64,000 bases of DNA from Burkholderia stagnalis (GCF_902830275.1 NZ_CADESW010000029.1:1-64000); one strand, 5' to 3'. Positions 43,698 through 53,314 are shown, counted from the first letter of the stretch. Notes: generated from the sequence alone by a model not told the origin. Made by a program: numbers and translations.

Positions 43698-44039
43698 ATG
43701 AAAACGCTCGTTTCTTCCACGCTCGCCGCACTGATCATCGCCGCACCGGCCGTTTCGTTCGCGCAGCAAACCACCCATCCACTGACCCGCGCCGAAGTGA
43801 AGGCCGAACTGGCCCAGCTCGTGGCCGCCGGCTACCGCCCGGCGATGGATCACAACACGTATCCGGCCGCGATCCTCGCCGCCGAAAATCGCGTGCGTGA
43901 AAACGCCGTCGCGCAAACCGGCCCGAGCGCTGCCCCGGCCGCCGACGCGACCGGCTATGGCAAGGAGAGCCGAACCGCCAGCGAATCCGGCCGCGCGATG
44001 ACAATCAACGGCCGCGACGCGATCTATCGCGGCCATTGA
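43698..44039 (+). CDS. DUF4148 exported protein
   Basis: A 113-residue periplasmic protein with a signal peptide (1-22, ending VSFAQ) and the DUF4148 core LTRAEVKAELAQLVAAGYRPAMDHNTYP (in part: RAEVKAELAQLVAAGY). Such small proteins are abundant in Burkholderia. Function unknown. Confidence 0.9.
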   Translation: MKTLVSSTLAALIIAAPAVSFAQQTTHPLTRAEVKAELAQLVAAGYRPAMDHNTYPAAILAAENRVRENAVAQTGPSAAPAADATGYGKESRTASESGRAMTINGRDAIYRGH

Positions 44040-44095
44040 TCGGCGTCGGACTTGCGGACCTTGCGCATCCCAGCGGAAACGCGACGTTCTGCTGC

Positions 44096-44338
44096 TCACT
44101 GCAGCGACGCGTCGCGATTTCGCGCATCCGTCCCGCACGGGCGCGCTTGCGCTTCCGTCGAGCCGGCACGGGCCACCTGCGGCCGCGCGTCATCGGTCGT
44201 GCGTGCCGGGTTCAGCGCGCGCAGCACGCTCGCGCGGCCGCCGTCGTCGTCAGGCAATTGCGGCATCCCCCGCGCGAAGGCTGGTGCAACCGCCGCCGCC
44301 AACAGAGCGGCGATCGCCAGCCGCGACAAGGGTTTCAT
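44096..44338 (-). CDS. Small exported protein, unknown
   Basis: An 80-residue product with a signal peptide (about 1-22, ending APAFA), then a polar, probably disordered tail. It starts 14 bases after the DUF4148 gene stop on the same strand. I recognise no family. Confidence 0.6.
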   Translation of the reverse strand: MKPLSRLAIAALLAAAVAPAFARGMPQLPDDDGGRASVLRALNPARTTDDARPQVARAGSTEAQARPCGTDARNRDASLQ

Positions 44339-44352
44339 CGCCCGCCCCCGCT

Positions 44353-44643
44353 TCACGGCGCGCTCACGGTCGACACCGATGCCGACGCGTTCGCGGTCGC
44401 GGCGCCCTGCTCGCCGTGCGCGATCGCATAGCGCGCGCGATTGAGGGCGATCGTCTGCGCGCTCGGCGGATAGTCCCGTTTCGGTGCGGGCATGACGCCG
44501 TCGCGCTGCGCCTGGACCAGGTCGGCGATGACGTCGGCGCGCGTCAGGCCGGGCAACGAAGTCTGCGCGAAAGCCGCGGCCGGCGTGCCGATTGCGGCGG
44601 CGAGCAGCGCGGCGGCAGCCATCAGCCTGCGATTCAGATTCAT
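44353..44643 (-). CDS. DUF4148 exported protein
   Basis: A 96-residue protein with a signal peptide (about 1-26, ending AAAFAQ) and the core LTRADVIADLVQAQRDGVMP, a divergent DUF4148 copy. GGGGAG lies before the ATG at 44641-44643; the upstream in-frame start is not needed. Confidence 0.83.
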   Translation of the reverse strand: MNLNRRLMAAAALLAAAIGTPAAAFAQTSLPGLTRADVIADLVQAQRDGVMPAPKRDYPPSAQTIALNRARYAIAHGEQGAATANASASVSTVSAP

Positions 44644-44994
44644 GATGAAACTCCCCAGAACGGTACGAAGAAGACGCATCGTCGATGCGCCGCCGGCAGG
44701 ACCGCCGATGCGGTCCGCTGCCTGACGGAGTCATTCTGGAGAGCGGAGCCGGCGTGACGCTGACCGCCGGATGACAATTTCGAAATCTGCCGGCCCGCGC
44801 GCGGATTCGAGCCCCGGCCCGAAGAAATAGGGGAAGCATCGCCGCCCAATTTTCACGTTGACAATATGCATATACATACATGACCATGCATATGCACAGA
44901 ACCCAGGAATCCGGGAATCATTGCGCGACGCGCACCGCACCACCGCTCGCGGTCGCCCGCGCGCACCCATGTCAACGTGATCGAGGAACGCATC
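44644..44994. other. Divergent intergenic region with AT-rich dyad
   Basis: Contains TTGACA (44858-44863) and the inverted repeat described at 44864. No gene seen. Confidence 0.5.
44864..44893. promoter_or_regulatory. AT-rich inverted repeat (ATATGCAT ... ATGCATAT), candidate operator
   Basis: The arms at 44864-44871 and 44886-44893 are perfect complements. They follow a TTGACA directly, 100 bases before the thiolase start. The local AT-richness is unusual here and suits a promoter with a MarR- or TetR-type operator. Confidence 0.45.
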
Positions 44995-46179
44995 ATGAGT
45001 ACACGCGAAGTCGTCATCTGCCATCCTGTCCGAACGCCGATCGGCACGTTCAACGGCTCTTTGAAGGACACGCCCGCGACCGAGCTCGGCGCGATCGCCG
45101 TGCGCGAAACCCTGCGGCGCAGCAGCCTGGATGGCGCGGCCGTCGACACGGTCGTGATGGGCAACGTGATCCAGGCCGGCAACAAGATGAACCCCGCACG
45201 GCAGGCGTCGATCGGCGCCGGCATTCCGGTCGCGGTGCCCGCGCTGACGGTCAACCGGGTCTGCGGCTCCGGCGCGCAGGCGATCGTCAATGCCGCGCAG
45301 GAGATCATGCTGGGCTTCGCGAACGCGGCCGTCGCCGGCGGCATGGAAAGCATGGAGCGCGCGCCGTACCTGCTCGACGGCGCCCGCTGGGGCTACCGGA
45401 TGGGCCAGGCCCCGATCCTCGACAGCATGCTGCGCGACGGCCTCGTCGATGCATTCTCCGACCAGCATTCCGGGTGGCATACCGAGGATCTCGCGAGCCA
45501 GCTCGACATCTCGCGCGACCGCCAGGACCGCTGGGCGCTGCGCTCGCAGCAGCGCTTCTCCGCCGCACTGGCCGGCGGGAAGTTCGACGCCGAGCTGGTG
45601 CCGGTCGAGATCCTGCAGCGCAAGGCGCGCGTGGCGTTCGCGCGGGACGAGACGCCCCGCCCCGATACGACGCTCGACACGCTCGCGAAACTGAAGCCCG
45701 CGTTCCGCCCGGACGGCACGATCACCGCCGGCAATGCGCCGGGCCTGAACAGCGGCGCATCGGCGATGCTGGTGGCGGACCGCGCGTTCGCCGACGCGCA
45801 CGGGATCGCACCGAGCGCCCGCGTCGTGTCGTTCGGCATCGCCGCCGTCGAGCCCGGGATGTTCGGCCTGGGCCCCGTTCCCGCGGTGAAGATCGCGCTC
45901 GAACGCGCCGGCTGGGCGCTGCGCGATGTCGAGCGCTTCGAGATCAACGAGGCGTTCGCGGTCGTGCCGATCGCGGTGGCGGGCCAGCTCGGCATCGACG
46001 AGGAGATCGTCAACGTGGACGGCGGCGCGATCGCGCACGGCCACGCAATCGGCGCGACGGGCGCAGTGCTGACCACGCGCCTGATCCACTCGATGAAGCG
46101 CGACGGCATCAAGCGCGGCGTGGTGACGCTGTGCATCGGCGGCGGCCAGGGCATCGCGCTCGCGATCGAGACGCTCTGA
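44995..46179 (+). CDS. Acetyl-CoA acetyltransferase (thiolase)
   Basis: A 394-residue thiolase that joins or cleaves acetoacetyl-CoA, or a 3-ketoacyl-CoA. Nucleophile Cys90 lies in NRVCGSGAQA, and there are NEAFAVVPIA and the final CIGGGQGIA with the second Cys. The NxxGGAIAxGHPxGxxG signature is altered to VDGGAIAHGHAIGATG (Asp for Asn and Ala for Pro), but the catalytic His is kept. The ATG at 44995 follows GAGG; an in-frame start at 44977 is possible. Confidence 0.93.
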   Translation: MSTREVVICHPVRTPIGTFNGSLKDTPATELGAIAVRETLRRSSLDGAAVDTVVMGNVIQAGNKMNPARQASIGAGIPVAVPALTVNRVCGSGAQAIVNAAQEIMLGFANAAVAGGMESMERAPYLLDGARWGYRMGQAPILDSMLRDGLVDAFSDQHSGWHTEDLASQLDISRDRQDRWALRSQQRFSAALAGGKFDAELVPVEILQRKARVAFARDETPRPDTTLDTLAKLKPAFRPDGTITAGNAPGLNSGASAMLVADRAFADAHGIAPSARVVSFGIAAVEPGMFGLGPVPAVKIALERAGWALRDVERFEINEAFAVVPIAVAGQLGIDEEIVNVDGGAIAHGHAIGATGAVLTTRLIHSMKRDGIKRGVVTLCIGGGQGIALAIETL

Positions 46180-46187
46180 ACGCAAAA

Positions 46188-46215
46188 AGGCCGCGAATCG
46201 CGGGATTCGCGGCCT
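46188..46215 (-). terminator. Rho-independent terminator, minus-strand orientation
   Basis: A perfect 12-bp stem (AGGCCGCGAATC with GATTCGCGGCCT, loop GCGG) followed on the minus strand by TTTTT. It lies right after the remnant transporter C-terminus (stop at 46232) and 8 bases after the thiolase stop, so it may serve both genes. Confidence 0.8.
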
Positions 46216-46566
46216 CGTTGCATCGCGACGGTCAATGCGCGGCCGCTGCCGCGTCGCTCGATCCGCCGGCCTTGCCCGGCTTCGTGATCCAGATCAGCGG
46301 AATGATGACGATTCGTCCGGCTCGACAGCCGTTCTTCCATGCGCTCACCGGCGCGTTTCGTCACACCAATCAGGCCTGGCCGGGGAAAAGTCTGCGTGCC
46401 GCCGCCCTTCTTCATCCCGGCGCTGCCGACGATTAATGATCTTTCGTTGGACCTTGAGGCGCTTTTGCCTATGCTGTCTTTCACAGGCTCCCGAGATTCA
46501 AGGTCTGCCGTGAGCAGCGTCCTCGTCCCTGCGCCGTACACGAACAATCAGAAGCGAGAGACCCAG
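46216..46566. other. Scar region and promoter of the glycosyltransferase gene
   Basis: Holds the transporter remnant (46232-46345) and then a lower-GC stretch (about 46420-46560) that is probably the promoter of the gene at 46567. Confidence 0.5.
46232..46345 (-). pseudogene. C-terminal scar of an EmrB-like MFS transporter
   Basis: The minus strand encodes RIVIIPLIWITKPGKAGG followed by an Ala-rich end and a stop at 46232, resembling the last helix and tail of DHA2/EmrB exporters. The frame upstream loses meaning within about 20 codons. A strong terminator in the same orientation follows directly. Not supported as a whole gene. Confidence 0.5.
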
Positions 46567-47679
46567 ATGACTGCCCATGCCGACCGGAACCTCCGGGTGC
46601 TGCACGTTGGGCCGGGAAACGCACGCGACGTCGGTGTCGCGGCGATCCTGTCCAATCTTCAGGCGAAAGCCGAGCAGTTGCGCGCGCACCGTATCGAGGC
46701 CGCGTTCTTCGGCACGCGCGATTGCGCGTCGCCCGCGAGCGTCGTGCTGTTCCCGACCATCGATTTCCCGCGTTTCGCGCTGCGTGCGCTGCAGGCGGAT
46801 CTCGTCCTGTTCCACGTGACGTCGCCCGGCTCGCTGATGCGCAAGGCCGCGCTCTTTGCGATTGCCAGGCTCCTGCGGCGCCGCTGCATTCTGCATGTCC
46901 ACTCGGGAGAATGCTTCGCCCGCTATCGGACGGCCGGCCGGCTTTACCGCGCGGCGGTCGATTTCCTGGTGTCGCACGCGGACGCGCGTGTCGTCGCATC
47001 CGATGCCGTTCGTCATGACATGATCGCGTGCGTCGGCGCCGGCGCCCAATCGACGGTGATCGGCGACCATGCGGGCGCATTCGAACGGAACCTGCTGCCG
47101 GATGCCGATCGCGCCGCCGACGGCCGCTACGTGCTGTTTTCCGCCAGCCTCGTCGAGCACCAGGGCCTGAGCGAGTTGCTGCATGCGCTCTGCATGCTCC
47201 GCCAGCGCGGGCTGGCCGTCCCGCTCAAGGTTGCGGGCGGCGGCAACGCCGCGCCGTGGCGCAGCCTCGCCGAATCGCTCGGGATCGGGCGGCAGGTCGA
47301 GTTCGTCGGCTCGCTGCAAGGTGACGCGAAGTACGATGCATACCGTAACGCGACCATCCTTTGCATGCCGAACTACTTCGAGACCTGCGGCCTGTCCGCG
47401 CTCGAAGCGATGTGGGCCGGGCGCCCGGTGATCGGCACCTCGGCCGGCCGGCCGCCGGACCTCGTCGACGACGGGGCAACCGGCTATCTGATTCCGCCGC
47501 GCAACATCCCGCTGCTCGCGCAACGCATCGAGGCGCTGTGGTCCGATCCCTCGCACGCCGACGCGCCGGGCGACGCCGGCTTCGAGACGGCCCGGCGCAG
47601 GTTCGACTCCGCGGCCGCCGTCAGCCGCTACACCGAGGTCTATGCGTGCATCTGCAATTCGCCCGCGCTGACCTGCTGA
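46567..47679 (+). CDS. Glycosyltransferase family 4-like
   Basis: A 370-residue GT-B fold protein. The N-terminal domain (about 9-170) begins RVLHVGPGN. The C-terminal nucleotide-sugar domain has YVLFSASLVEHQGLSELLHAL, VEFVGSLQGDAKYDAYRNATILCMPNYFETCGLSALEAMWAGRPVIGT (in short parts), with the E-x7-E type motif in FETCGLSALEAMWAG. Donor and acceptor are unknown. It stands alone, beside a gene remnant, so it may be a replacement cargo. Confidence 0.9.
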   Translation: MTAHADRNLRVLHVGPGNARDVGVAAILSNLQAKAEQLRAHRIEAAFFGTRDCASPASVVLFPTIDFPRFALRALQADLVLFHVTSPGSLMRKAALFAIARLLRRRCILHVHSGECFARYRTAGRLYRAAVDFLVSHADARVVASDAVRHDMIACVGAGAQSTVIGDHAGAFERNLLPDADRAADGRYVLFSASLVEHQGLSELLHALCMLRQRGLAVPLKVAGGGNAAPWRSLAESLGIGRQVEFVGSLQGDAKYDAYRNATILCMPNYFETCGLSALEAMWAGRPVIGTSAGRPPDLVDDGATGYLIPPRNIPLLAQRIEALWSDPSHADAPGDAGFETARRRFDSAAAVSRYTEVYACICNSPALTC

Positions 47680-47700
47680 CGCGCGACGCGCCGCCCCGCG

Positions 47701-48045
47701 TCAATGCACCTTCGGAAAACCGTGGCGCTGCGCGAGCAGCTCGACGATGCGCTTCGGGTCGGTCACGTAACGAACCTCGCCGAGCACCAGCGCATCCGGC
47801 GGCGCCGGCTGGCCCGCGCCGAGCACGAGCGCCGGCAGGCCCTGGTGCGCGTCGTCCAGCGCCGCGATCACGTCGTGGCGCGGCCGCGCGAAGCCGATGC
47901 GTTTCACGTCGAGCGATGCCGCCCGCGACGGATCGCTCGCCAGCAGCCCCTCGATCGACAGCCCGTGCGGGCAGACGAAGCGTTCGCCCGGATGCTTCGG
48001 ATCGGTGAAGCCCGGTTCCAGCAGAAACAGCACGTCCCGACTCAT
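47701..48045 (-). CDS. DUF3088 protein
   Basis: A 114-residue soluble protein: MSRDVLFLLEPGFTDPKHPG, FVCPHGLSIEGLLA, LPALVLGAG and VELLAQRHGFPKVH match the DUF3088 pattern, a thioredoxin-like fold. AGGAGA lies before the ATG at 48043-48045. Function unknown. Confidence 0.88.
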   Translation of the reverse strand: MSRDVLFLLEPGFTDPKHPGERFVCPHGLSIEGLLASDPSRAASLDVKRIGFARPRHDVIAALDDAHQGLPALVLGAGQPAPPDALVLGEVRYVTDPKRIVELLAQRHGFPKVH

Positions 48046-48241
48046 GTCGCGTTCTCCTGTGTTCAGATCGTTCGCGCGCCGCATGGGCAGCGGCCCGCGA
48101 TAACCGTGAACGATACGGCCGCCCGCGCACAAGCCGAACCAAGCAATTCGCATAAGGTTATGCCGCGCGCCATGAGGTCGACGCCGCATCGCCTGCTGCG
48201 ATAATGTCCGGCACGGCGCATCCATCCAGGAGACGGATATC

Positions 48242-50710
48242 TTGCTGCCTCGCACACTTCGCCGGGCCGGGCTGGCCTTCAGCCTGCTCGTCCTCCTGCT
48301 GATCGCGCTCGCGGGCGGCGGCGTCGCGCTGTACGGCCGCGCGTCGCTGCCGGTGCTCGAAGGCGCCGTCACCCTGCCGCGCGCGGCCACGCCCGCCGCG
48401 CGCGTGGTCGTCGCCCGCGACGCGCACGGCATTCCGCACATCGTCGCCAGGACCGACGGCGATGCGTATTTCGCGCTGGGCTTCGTCCATGCGCAGGACC
48501 GGCTGTGGCAGCTCGACATGAATCGCCGCATCGCGTCAGGCACGCTGTCCGAAGTGCTCGGCGCGCGCACGCTGCCGCTCGATCAGTTCATGCGCACGCT
48601 CGGCGTGAAGCGCAATGCCGAGCGCATCTATCGCCACCTGTCGCCGGACACCCGCTTCGCGCTCGAACGCTATGCGGCCGGCATCAACGCGTATCTGGCC
48701 ACGCGCGGCCCGGCCCTGCCGATCGAATACCTGATGACGGGCGCGCCCGCGCCCATACCGTGGACCCCCGAGGATTCGGTGGCGTGGCTGTCGGTCCTCG
48801 CGTGGGATCTCGGCGGCAACATGGCGCTGGCGATCGAACGGATGCGGCTCGCGCAGCGGCTGCCGCTCGCGCAGATCCGCCAGCTCGTGACGACCGCGCC
48901 GGAAGACGCGACGCCGATGGCGACGATCGACTACGTGCCGATGCTGCGCGGCCTGTCGGCGCTGGCCGTGACGGCCGCCGCCGCGCTCGATGCGCAGCCG
49001 TCGCAGCACGTCGAGGGGCTCGGCTCGAACAACTGGGTGGTGGCCGGCAACCGCTCGGAAAGCGGCCTGCCGATGCTCGCGAACGACCCGCATCTCGGCC
49101 TGTCGACGCCGCCGCTGTTCTATCTCGCGCATCTGCGCTCGGACCGGCTGAACGTCGCGGGCGGCACCGTGCCCGGCCTGCCGGTCGTGCTGATCGGCCA
49201 CAACGAGCAGATCGCGTGGGGCATGACCAACACCGGCACGAGCGTCGAGGATCTGTTCATCGAGCAGGTCGACCTCACGCGGCCCGACTACTACCGCACG
49301 CCGGGCGGCTGGGCCCGGTTCGCGACGCGCACGGAAACGATCGCCGTGAAAGGCCAGCCGGCCGTGCGCTGGACCGTGCGCGAAACGCGGCACGGGCCCG
49401 TGATCAGCGACGTGTCCGCGAACGCCCGCGACGCGCTGCGCCGCTCGAGCCGCTACGTGCTCGCGCTGCAATGGACGGCGCTGATGCCCGACGATACGAC
49501 GATGGAGGCCGGGCTCGGCTTCGACCATGCGCGCGACTGGCCGGAATTCCTGCGCGCCGCCGCGAAGTTCGACGCGCCGCAGCAGAACATCGTGTATGCG
49601 GATCGCCACGGCAACATCGGCTTCGTCGCGCCCGGGCGCGTGCCGATCCGCCGGCCCGGCAACGACCTGATGACGGAAGTGCCCGCGCCCGGCTGGGATG
49701 CGCGCTACGACTGGAGCGGCTTCGTGCCGTTCGACGCGTTGCCGCAGGCGCTCAATCCGCCGGCCGGCCGCATCGTGACCGCGAACAACCGGATCGTGCC
49801 ACGCGGCTATCCGTATTTCCTCAGCGGCGAATGGGTGCTGCCGTACCGCTACAAGCGGATCACGGCGCTGCTCGACGCGCGGGCCACCCACTCGCTCGAC
49901 AGCTTCGCGGCGATCCAGGCGGATATTCAGTCGCCGTCGCAGGCCGACCTGCTGCCGCTGCTGATCGCCCGCGCCGGCCTGCCGGCCGATCGCGACGAGG
50001 CGGACGCGCTCGCGCGGCTGCGGCGCTGGGATCGCGTCGCGCGCGCGGACGAAGCCGAACCGCTGATCGCCAGCGCGTGGGAACGCGCGGCCGCGCAGGC
50101 CGTCTTCGAGCCGCGCGCCGGGCGCGAACTGTTCGCCGAATACTGGCGCCAGCGCAACCTGCACCAGGCGTTGCTGAACGCGTTGCGCGACCCGACGATC
50201 GGCGCCGCGTGGTGCGGCAAAGCGGCCGGCACGGCGGCGCCTGCGCCGTGTTCCGCCCAAGTCGGCGCGGCGCTGCGGGCCGCGTTGCGCGACCTGAAAC
50301 AGCGCTACGGGGACGACATGCGCGCGTGGCGCTGGGGCGACGCGCACGCCGCGCTCGCGCGTCACCGGCCGTTTCACCAGGTGCCGTGGCTCGCGCGCTG
50401 GTTCGACGTACGCGTGCCGTTCGGCGGCGACATGACGACGGTCGACGTCGGCGGCAACGACTTCAGCGACGCCGCCGCGCCCTACGAGACCAAGATGGCG
50501 GCCGCGATGCGGATGGTGATCGACATGGCCGCGCCGGATGCGGCCCGCTTCGCGATGCCGGTCGGCCAGTCCGGCAACCGGTTTTCGGCGTGGTATTCGG
50601 ACCGGATGGACGAGTGGGCGAACGGCCGCTACGTGACGATTCCGACCGATGCGGCGAGCGTCGAGCGGTGCGCGTGCAAGCGGCTGGCGCTGGTGCCGGC
50701 GGGTGGGTGA
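48242..50710 (+). CDS. Penicillin acylase-family Ntn hydrolase
   Basis: An 822-residue periplasmic amidohydrolase precursor. It has an N-terminal membrane or signal segment (about 8-30), an alpha chain (about 35-240), a spacer, and a beta chain that would begin at nucleophile Ser262 in EGLGSNNWVVAG after self-cleavage. The oxyanion and substrate region includes NDPHLGLSTPP and VVLIGHNEQIAWGMTN. Members cleave beta-lactam side chains or acyl-homoserine lactones; which one is unknown. TTG start at 48242 with AGGAGA upstream. Confidence 0.92.
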   Translation: MLPRTLRRAGLAFSLLVLLLIALAGGGVALYGRASLPVLEGAVTLPRAATPAARVVVARDAHGIPHIVARTDGDAYFALGFVHAQDRLWQLDMNRRIASGTLSEVLGARTLPLDQFMRTLGVKRNAERIYRHLSPDTRFALERYAAGINAYLATRGPALPIEYLMTGAPAPIPWTPEDSVAWLSVLAWDLGGNMALAIERMRLAQRLPLAQIRQLVTTAPEDATPMATIDYVPMLRGLSALAVTAAAALDAQPSQHVEGLGSNNWVVAGNRSESGLPMLANDPHLGLSTPPLFYLAHLRSDRLNVAGGTVPGLPVVLIGHNEQIAWGMTNTGTSVEDLFIEQVDLTRPDYYRTPGGWARFATRTETIAVKGQPAVRWTVRETRHGPVISDVSANARDALRRSSRYVLALQWTALMPDDTTMEAGLGFDHARDWPEFLRAAAKFDAPQQNIVYADRHGNIGFVAPGRVPIRRPGNDLMTEVPAPGWDARYDWSGFVPFDALPQALNPPAGRIVTANNRIVPRGYPYFLSGEWVLPYRYKRITALLDARATHSLDSFAAIQADIQSPSQADLLPLLIARAGLPADRDEADALARLRRWDRVARADEAEPLIASAWERAAAQAVFEPRAGRELFAEYWRQRNLHQALLNALRDPTIGAAWCGKAAGTAAPAPCSAQVGAALRAALRDLKQRYGDDMRAWRWGDAHAALARHRPFHQVPWLARWFDVRVPFGGDMTTVDVGGNDFSDAAAPYETKMAAAMRMVIDMAAPDAARFAMPVGQSGNRFSAWYSDRMDEWANGRYVTIPTDAASVERCACKRLALVPAGG

Positions 50711-50891
50711 CGCGGCCTGACGGCGGGACGCACCGCCGCCCGCCGACGCGGCGCTTGCCTCGATGGCGACGGCAGTCAACACCTTCAGGCCACTTCCCGA
50801 TTACCACGCGACCCGATAACATCGGTCGCTGTCTGTCGCTCGAGCGGCACGACGCCTTCGGCCGCCCGGTCGCGCCTCAACCGATTTCGCC

Positions 50892-52295
50892 ATGCCCCGT
50901 ATCACGTCACACACCGCGCTGCTCTGGATCGTCGCCTCCGCGTTCTTCATGCAGACGCTCGACACGACGATCGTCAATACCGCGTTGCCGTCCATCGCCC
51001 GCAGCCTTCACGCGTCGCCGCTCGCGATGCAGCCCGTGGTGGTGGTCTATACGCTGACGATGGCGATGCTCACGCCCGCGTCCGGCTGGCTCGCCGACCG
51101 CTTCGGCACGCGGCGCGTGTTCTCGATCGCGATCCTGGCCTTCGTGCTCGGCTCGGTGTGCTGTGCCGCGGCCCGGTCGCTCGACCAGCTCGTCGTCGCG
51201 CGCGCCTTGCAAGGCGTCGGCGGCTCGATGCTGATGCCGATCGGCCGGCTCGCGGTGCTGCGCAGCGTGCCCGGCGAGCAATACGTGTCTGCGCTCGCGT
51301 TCGTGTCGATCGCGGGGCAGCTCGGCCCGATCTTCGGCCCGACGCTCGGTGGCTGGTTCGCGGAAGCGGTGTCGTGGCACTGGATCTTTCTCGTCAACGT
51401 GCCGGTCGGCGTGCTCGGCTTCGTCGCGGTGCGGCGCTACCTGCGGCACGACGACGCGACGCAGCCGCCACCGTTCGACTTCGTCGGCTGCGCGCTGCTG
51501 TCGGCCGCGATGATCCTGCTGTCGCTCGCGGTCGATCCGCCGGTGGGCGCGCATCACACCGCGTGGTCGGCCGCTTTCGCCGCGCTCGGCGCCGCCGCCG
51601 CGCTGGCATACGTACCGTACGCGCGCGTGCGGGCGCGCCCGCTGTTCCGGCTCGGCCTGTTCCGCGAGCCGAACTTCGGTGCGGGGCTGCTCGGCAACCT
51701 GCTGTGCCGGATCGGTTCGAGCGCCGTCCCGTTCATGCTGCCGCTGCTGATGCAGGTGCAGCTCGGCTACACGCCGCTGCATTCGGGCCTGATGATGCTG
51801 CCGGCCGCGATCGCGGGCGTGCTGTCGAAACGCCAGATCGCGCCGCTCGTGCAGCGCTACGGCTATCCGGCGTTCCTCGTCGTCAACACGCTGATCATCG
51901 GCGTGACCATCGCCGCGTTCGCGCTCGTGTCCGGGCAGCCGTCGCCGTGGCTCGAAGGCGCGCTGCTCGTCGTGTTCGGCGCGGCCAATTCGATGCAGTT
52001 CGCGGCAATGAACAGCGTGACGCTGAAGGACCTGTCGCATGCCGACGCCGCGAGCGGCAACAGCCTGTTCACGATGATGCAGATGCTCGCGATGGCGCTC
52101 GGCGTGTCGATCGGCGGCGGGCTCGTGAACGTGTTCTCCGCGCGCTTCGGGTCCGCGTCGGGCGGCTTCATGCTCGCGTTCGTGTGCATCGGCGCGATCA
52201 CGCTGCTGTCGGCGCTCGTGTTCCGGCGCATCGGCGCGCCGGTGCCAAGGCAAGCGCACGCGTCGCAGCCTGCGCCGACGCAAGCGCCGCGCTGA
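50892..52295 (+). CDS. MFS transporter, DHA2 (14-helix) multidrug exporter type
   Basis: A 467-residue transporter with DTTIVNTALPSIARSL in helix 1, WLADRFGTRRVF in loop 2-3 and the GPTLGGWFAEAVSWHWIFLVNVPVGVLG motif (in part) of DHA2/MdtD proteins. Likely exports drugs or organic toxins. Its 3' end adjoins the integrase remnant at once. Confidence 0.93.
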   Translation: MPRITSHTALLWIVASAFFMQTLDTTIVNTALPSIARSLHASPLAMQPVVVVYTLTMAMLTPASGWLADRFGTRRVFSIAILAFVLGSVCCAAARSLDQLVVARALQGVGGSMLMPIGRLAVLRSVPGEQYVSALAFVSIAGQLGPIFGPTLGGWFAEAVSWHWIFLVNVPVGVLGFVAVRRYLRHDDATQPPPFDFVGCALLSAAMILLSLAVDPPVGAHHTAWSAAFAALGAAAALAYVPYARVRARPLFRLGLFREPNFGAGLLGNLLCRIGSSAVPFMLPLLMQVQLGYTPLHSGLMMLPAAIAGVLSKRQIAPLVQRYGYPAFLVVNTLIIGVTIAAFALVSGQPSPWLEGALLVVFGAANSMQFAAMNSVTLKDLSHADAASGNSLFTMMQMLAMALGVSIGGGLVNVFSARFGSASGGFMLAFVCIGAITLLSALVFRRIGAPVPRQAHASQPAPTQAPR

Positions 52296-52296
52296 C

Positions 52297-52863
52297 GCGC
52301 GAGCGGTTCGGCGCGCGGCTCGCGCAAGTCTGCGGATCACCGAGGTCGCGCAGAACACGATGGGTCAGTTCTTCTGCCGACGCGATGCGCACGGGCGCGA
52401 CCGGTGGTGGCTCGACGTCACCGGCATGGGCGGCCGGCAACGGCTCGTGCCCGCCACCGACGAGATGATGGCCGAGCTGTCGCGCTACCGGCGCGCGCAT
52501 CGGCTGCCCGCGCTGCCCGTCGACGGCGAGGCCACGCCGCTCGTGCTGCCGGTCGGGCATGCGCAGCGGCCGCTCACGCGCGCGGCGCTGCATCTGATCG
52601 TCAAGACCGTGTTCCGGCAGGCGGCCGACCGGCTGCGCGCGCAAGGCGACGCGGGCGCGGAACAGGCGCGCGTGCTCGAACAGGCGTCCGCGCATTGGCT
52701 GCGCCACAGCGCGGGCTCGCACATGGCCGACGGCCGGCTCGACCTGCGCCTCGTGCGCGACAACCTCGGCCATGTGTCGCTGACCACGACGAGCCGGTAT
52801 CTGCACGCGGACGACGACCTGCGGCACCGCGAGACCGAGGAGAAGCACCGGATGGACTGGTGA
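52297..52863 (+). pseudogene. Tyrosine recombinase (integrase) C-terminal remnant
   Basis: From the ATG at 52360 (in-frame sequence continues upstream to about 52297 with SLRITEVAQNTMGQFF) the product matches the catalytic half of phage-type integrases: HWLRHSAGSHMA (His-x-x-Arg) and NLGHVSLTTTSRYLH with the nucleophile Tyr. The first catalytic Arg (expected just before ITEV, as in LRITEV) is present but the N-terminal core-binding domain is missing. It abuts the MFS stop (52295). A relic of a mobile element, so integration activity is not expected. Confidence 0.8.
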
Positions 52864-53314
52864 CGCGCCGCCAGGCTAATCGCGCCCTTTTCAAGGAAAC
52901 GGCCTGCTTGCCGGCGCGCGGGCTGCGCCGGCCGGCTACGCCCGTTCACATCGTTGAAGGCCAGGCGCCACGACGCAGGTCAACGCTGCCACCCCAAGCG
53001 ACATCGGAAGCGTTCTTCCAAAGGCAGCCACCGAGTTCGCAAACCCTCCTTCACCGTATTCCTTGCTGAAACGCACGGGGTAAATGCCATGCATCAAGAA
53101 CTTCGCAATCGGTCTTCGCGAATCACGAAAGCGCGGGAAAACGCTCGGCACTTCAATACATTGCGACGTACCAGCGAAGCAAAATTGCCGATCAATCTTC
53201 GGAAGCGCACGCCATCCGCATGAAAACTAATCGTAAATACGGAATTTCTTTCACGGCCACATACGCTTTTGAGAAAAGCCGTGGCGACTCTACAGTGCAA
53301 GTCACGCCAACACG
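52864..53314. other. Lower-GC spacer after the integrase remnant
   Basis: No supported gene. Short frames (for example 52936-53151 minus and 53089-53223 plus) lack ribosome sites and family resemblance. Base composition falls from about 52950, suggesting foreign DNA that continues through the next gene. Confidence 0.5.

Noticed and set aside
48536-50782. 748-codon minus-strand open frame
   Set aside because: It is antisense to the penicillin acylase-type gene and has no family features.
52936-53151. 71-codon minus-strand frame after the integrase relic
   Set aside because: No ribosome site or family resemblance; possibly a fragment of lost DNA, but not supportable.
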